Below, piece by piece: positions 63,943 through 64,000 of a stretch of 64,000 bases of DNA. The stretch lies in contig NZ_JPMX01000008.1 in assembly GCF_000761485.1 (NCBI RefSeq), positions 17,902 through 81,901 on the forward strand, in the 5' to 3' direction. The notes beneath the pieces were generated by a model. It did no database searches. It was not told the origin of the DNA and saw only the letters and a list, made by a program, of their open reading frames with translations. The position numbers and the translations under genes are program-made. Origin of the DNA: Modestobacter caceresii. GTDB taxonomy: Bacteria > Actinomycetota > Actinomycetes > Mycobacteriales > Geodermatophilaceae. Every line of letters starts with the position of its first letter. Within the stretch, counting starts at the first letter, position 1.

Positions 63943-64000
63943 CTAGGGCGTGTCTCCTAACCGCTTGAGCCAGAGGGTGACCGCACGCAGGACTGCTGCG
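63943..64000 (-). mobile_element. end of an IS5-like insertion sequence, transposase C-terminus (cut by the window)
   Basis: Read on the minus strand, the last 57 bases code [18 protein letters not shown] and stop at TAG 63943, a C-terminus of the kind seen in IS5-family DDE transposases. On the plus strand the same place reads GGGCGTGTCTCCTAACCG, a plausible terminal repeat starting at 63946 after CTAG. The stop codon thus lies at the extreme edge of the element. Only this boundary is visible, so the family is inferred. Confidence 0.5.

Overview
The window is very GC-rich chromosomal DNA with actinobacterial gene content: ftsEX, smpB, a tmRNA whose tag ends ALAA, DHA2-type drug exporters, NarL-type two-component pairs, many GTG starts and several apparently leaderless genes. 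The style of the gene set (a DUF559/AbiEi-like gene, DUF5994, the SCO6745 family, CopC-CopD) suggests Geodermatophilaceae (Blastococcus, Geodermatophilus or Modestobacter type). That family placement is inference; Actinomycetota is secure. No phage, CRISPR array or large island is visible. The only transposon trace is the last 58 bases.

Layout. 1-5.5 kb: start of an MMPL exporter, an RNB-domain ribonuclease, tRNA-Ala(GGC), a DedA-like protein, a VOC protein, an AraC regulator, an XRE regulator coupled to a membrane protein, and a secreted M23 peptidase. 5.7-10 kb: a four-gene copper operon on the minus strand (CopC-CopD fusion, YcnI, SCO1, and a membrane protein of unknown role). 10-16.3 kb: an MFS exporter, a short leader peptide followed by a TauE/SafE sulfur-compound exporter, a thioredoxin-reductase-like flavoprotein with a methyltransferase, an NAD-dependent epimerase, and DUF5994. 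16.6-22.7 kb: typA, a GGDEF-EAL protein, and YceI divergent from a MarR regulator. 22.7-23.7 kb: a frameshifted DUF559-type gene bracketed by two almost identical 54-bp palindromes. 23.7-31.3 kb: a secreted glycerophosphodiesterase, and lipid genes (enoyl-CoA hydratase, patatin, acyl-CoA synthetase) next to an MMPL exporter with its own MarR regulator.

31.3-45 kb: a K+ channel, an amino-acid permease, a glycoside hydrolase, an aldo/keto reductase, a degenerate SodC-like lipoprotein, a penicillin-binding-type hydrolase, a two-component system divergent from an ABC exporter, a membrane protein and a second two-component system. 45-53.7 kb: hemerythrin with a DUF2231-Rieske fusion, a MetE-like protein facing a MetP/MetS-type transporter, a serpin lipoprotein, tmRNA, an intradiol dioxygenase and CorA. 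53.9-64 kb: a CMD/SCO6745/DUF1906 group, a TetR-MFS pair, a double-GNAT acetyltransferase, an amidohydrolase with an oxidoreductase, smpB, ftsX, ftsE and the end of an IS5-like transposase.

How genes work together. The copper genes overlap by 4 bases or are closely spaced, so they look like one metal-handling transcript. smpB and tmRNA are the two parts of trans-translation but lie about 10 kb apart. ftsE and ftsX form the division ABC complex. Several regulators have a palindrome or repeat placed for local control: MarR/YceI, MarR/MMPL, TetR/MFS, the patatin/acyl-CoA synthetase divergon, and the TauE leader. The most interesting candidates are the leader-peptide/operator module in front of the sulfur exporter, the twin palindromes around the broken DUF559 gene, the secreted serpin, and the DUF2231-Rieske/hemerythrin pair.
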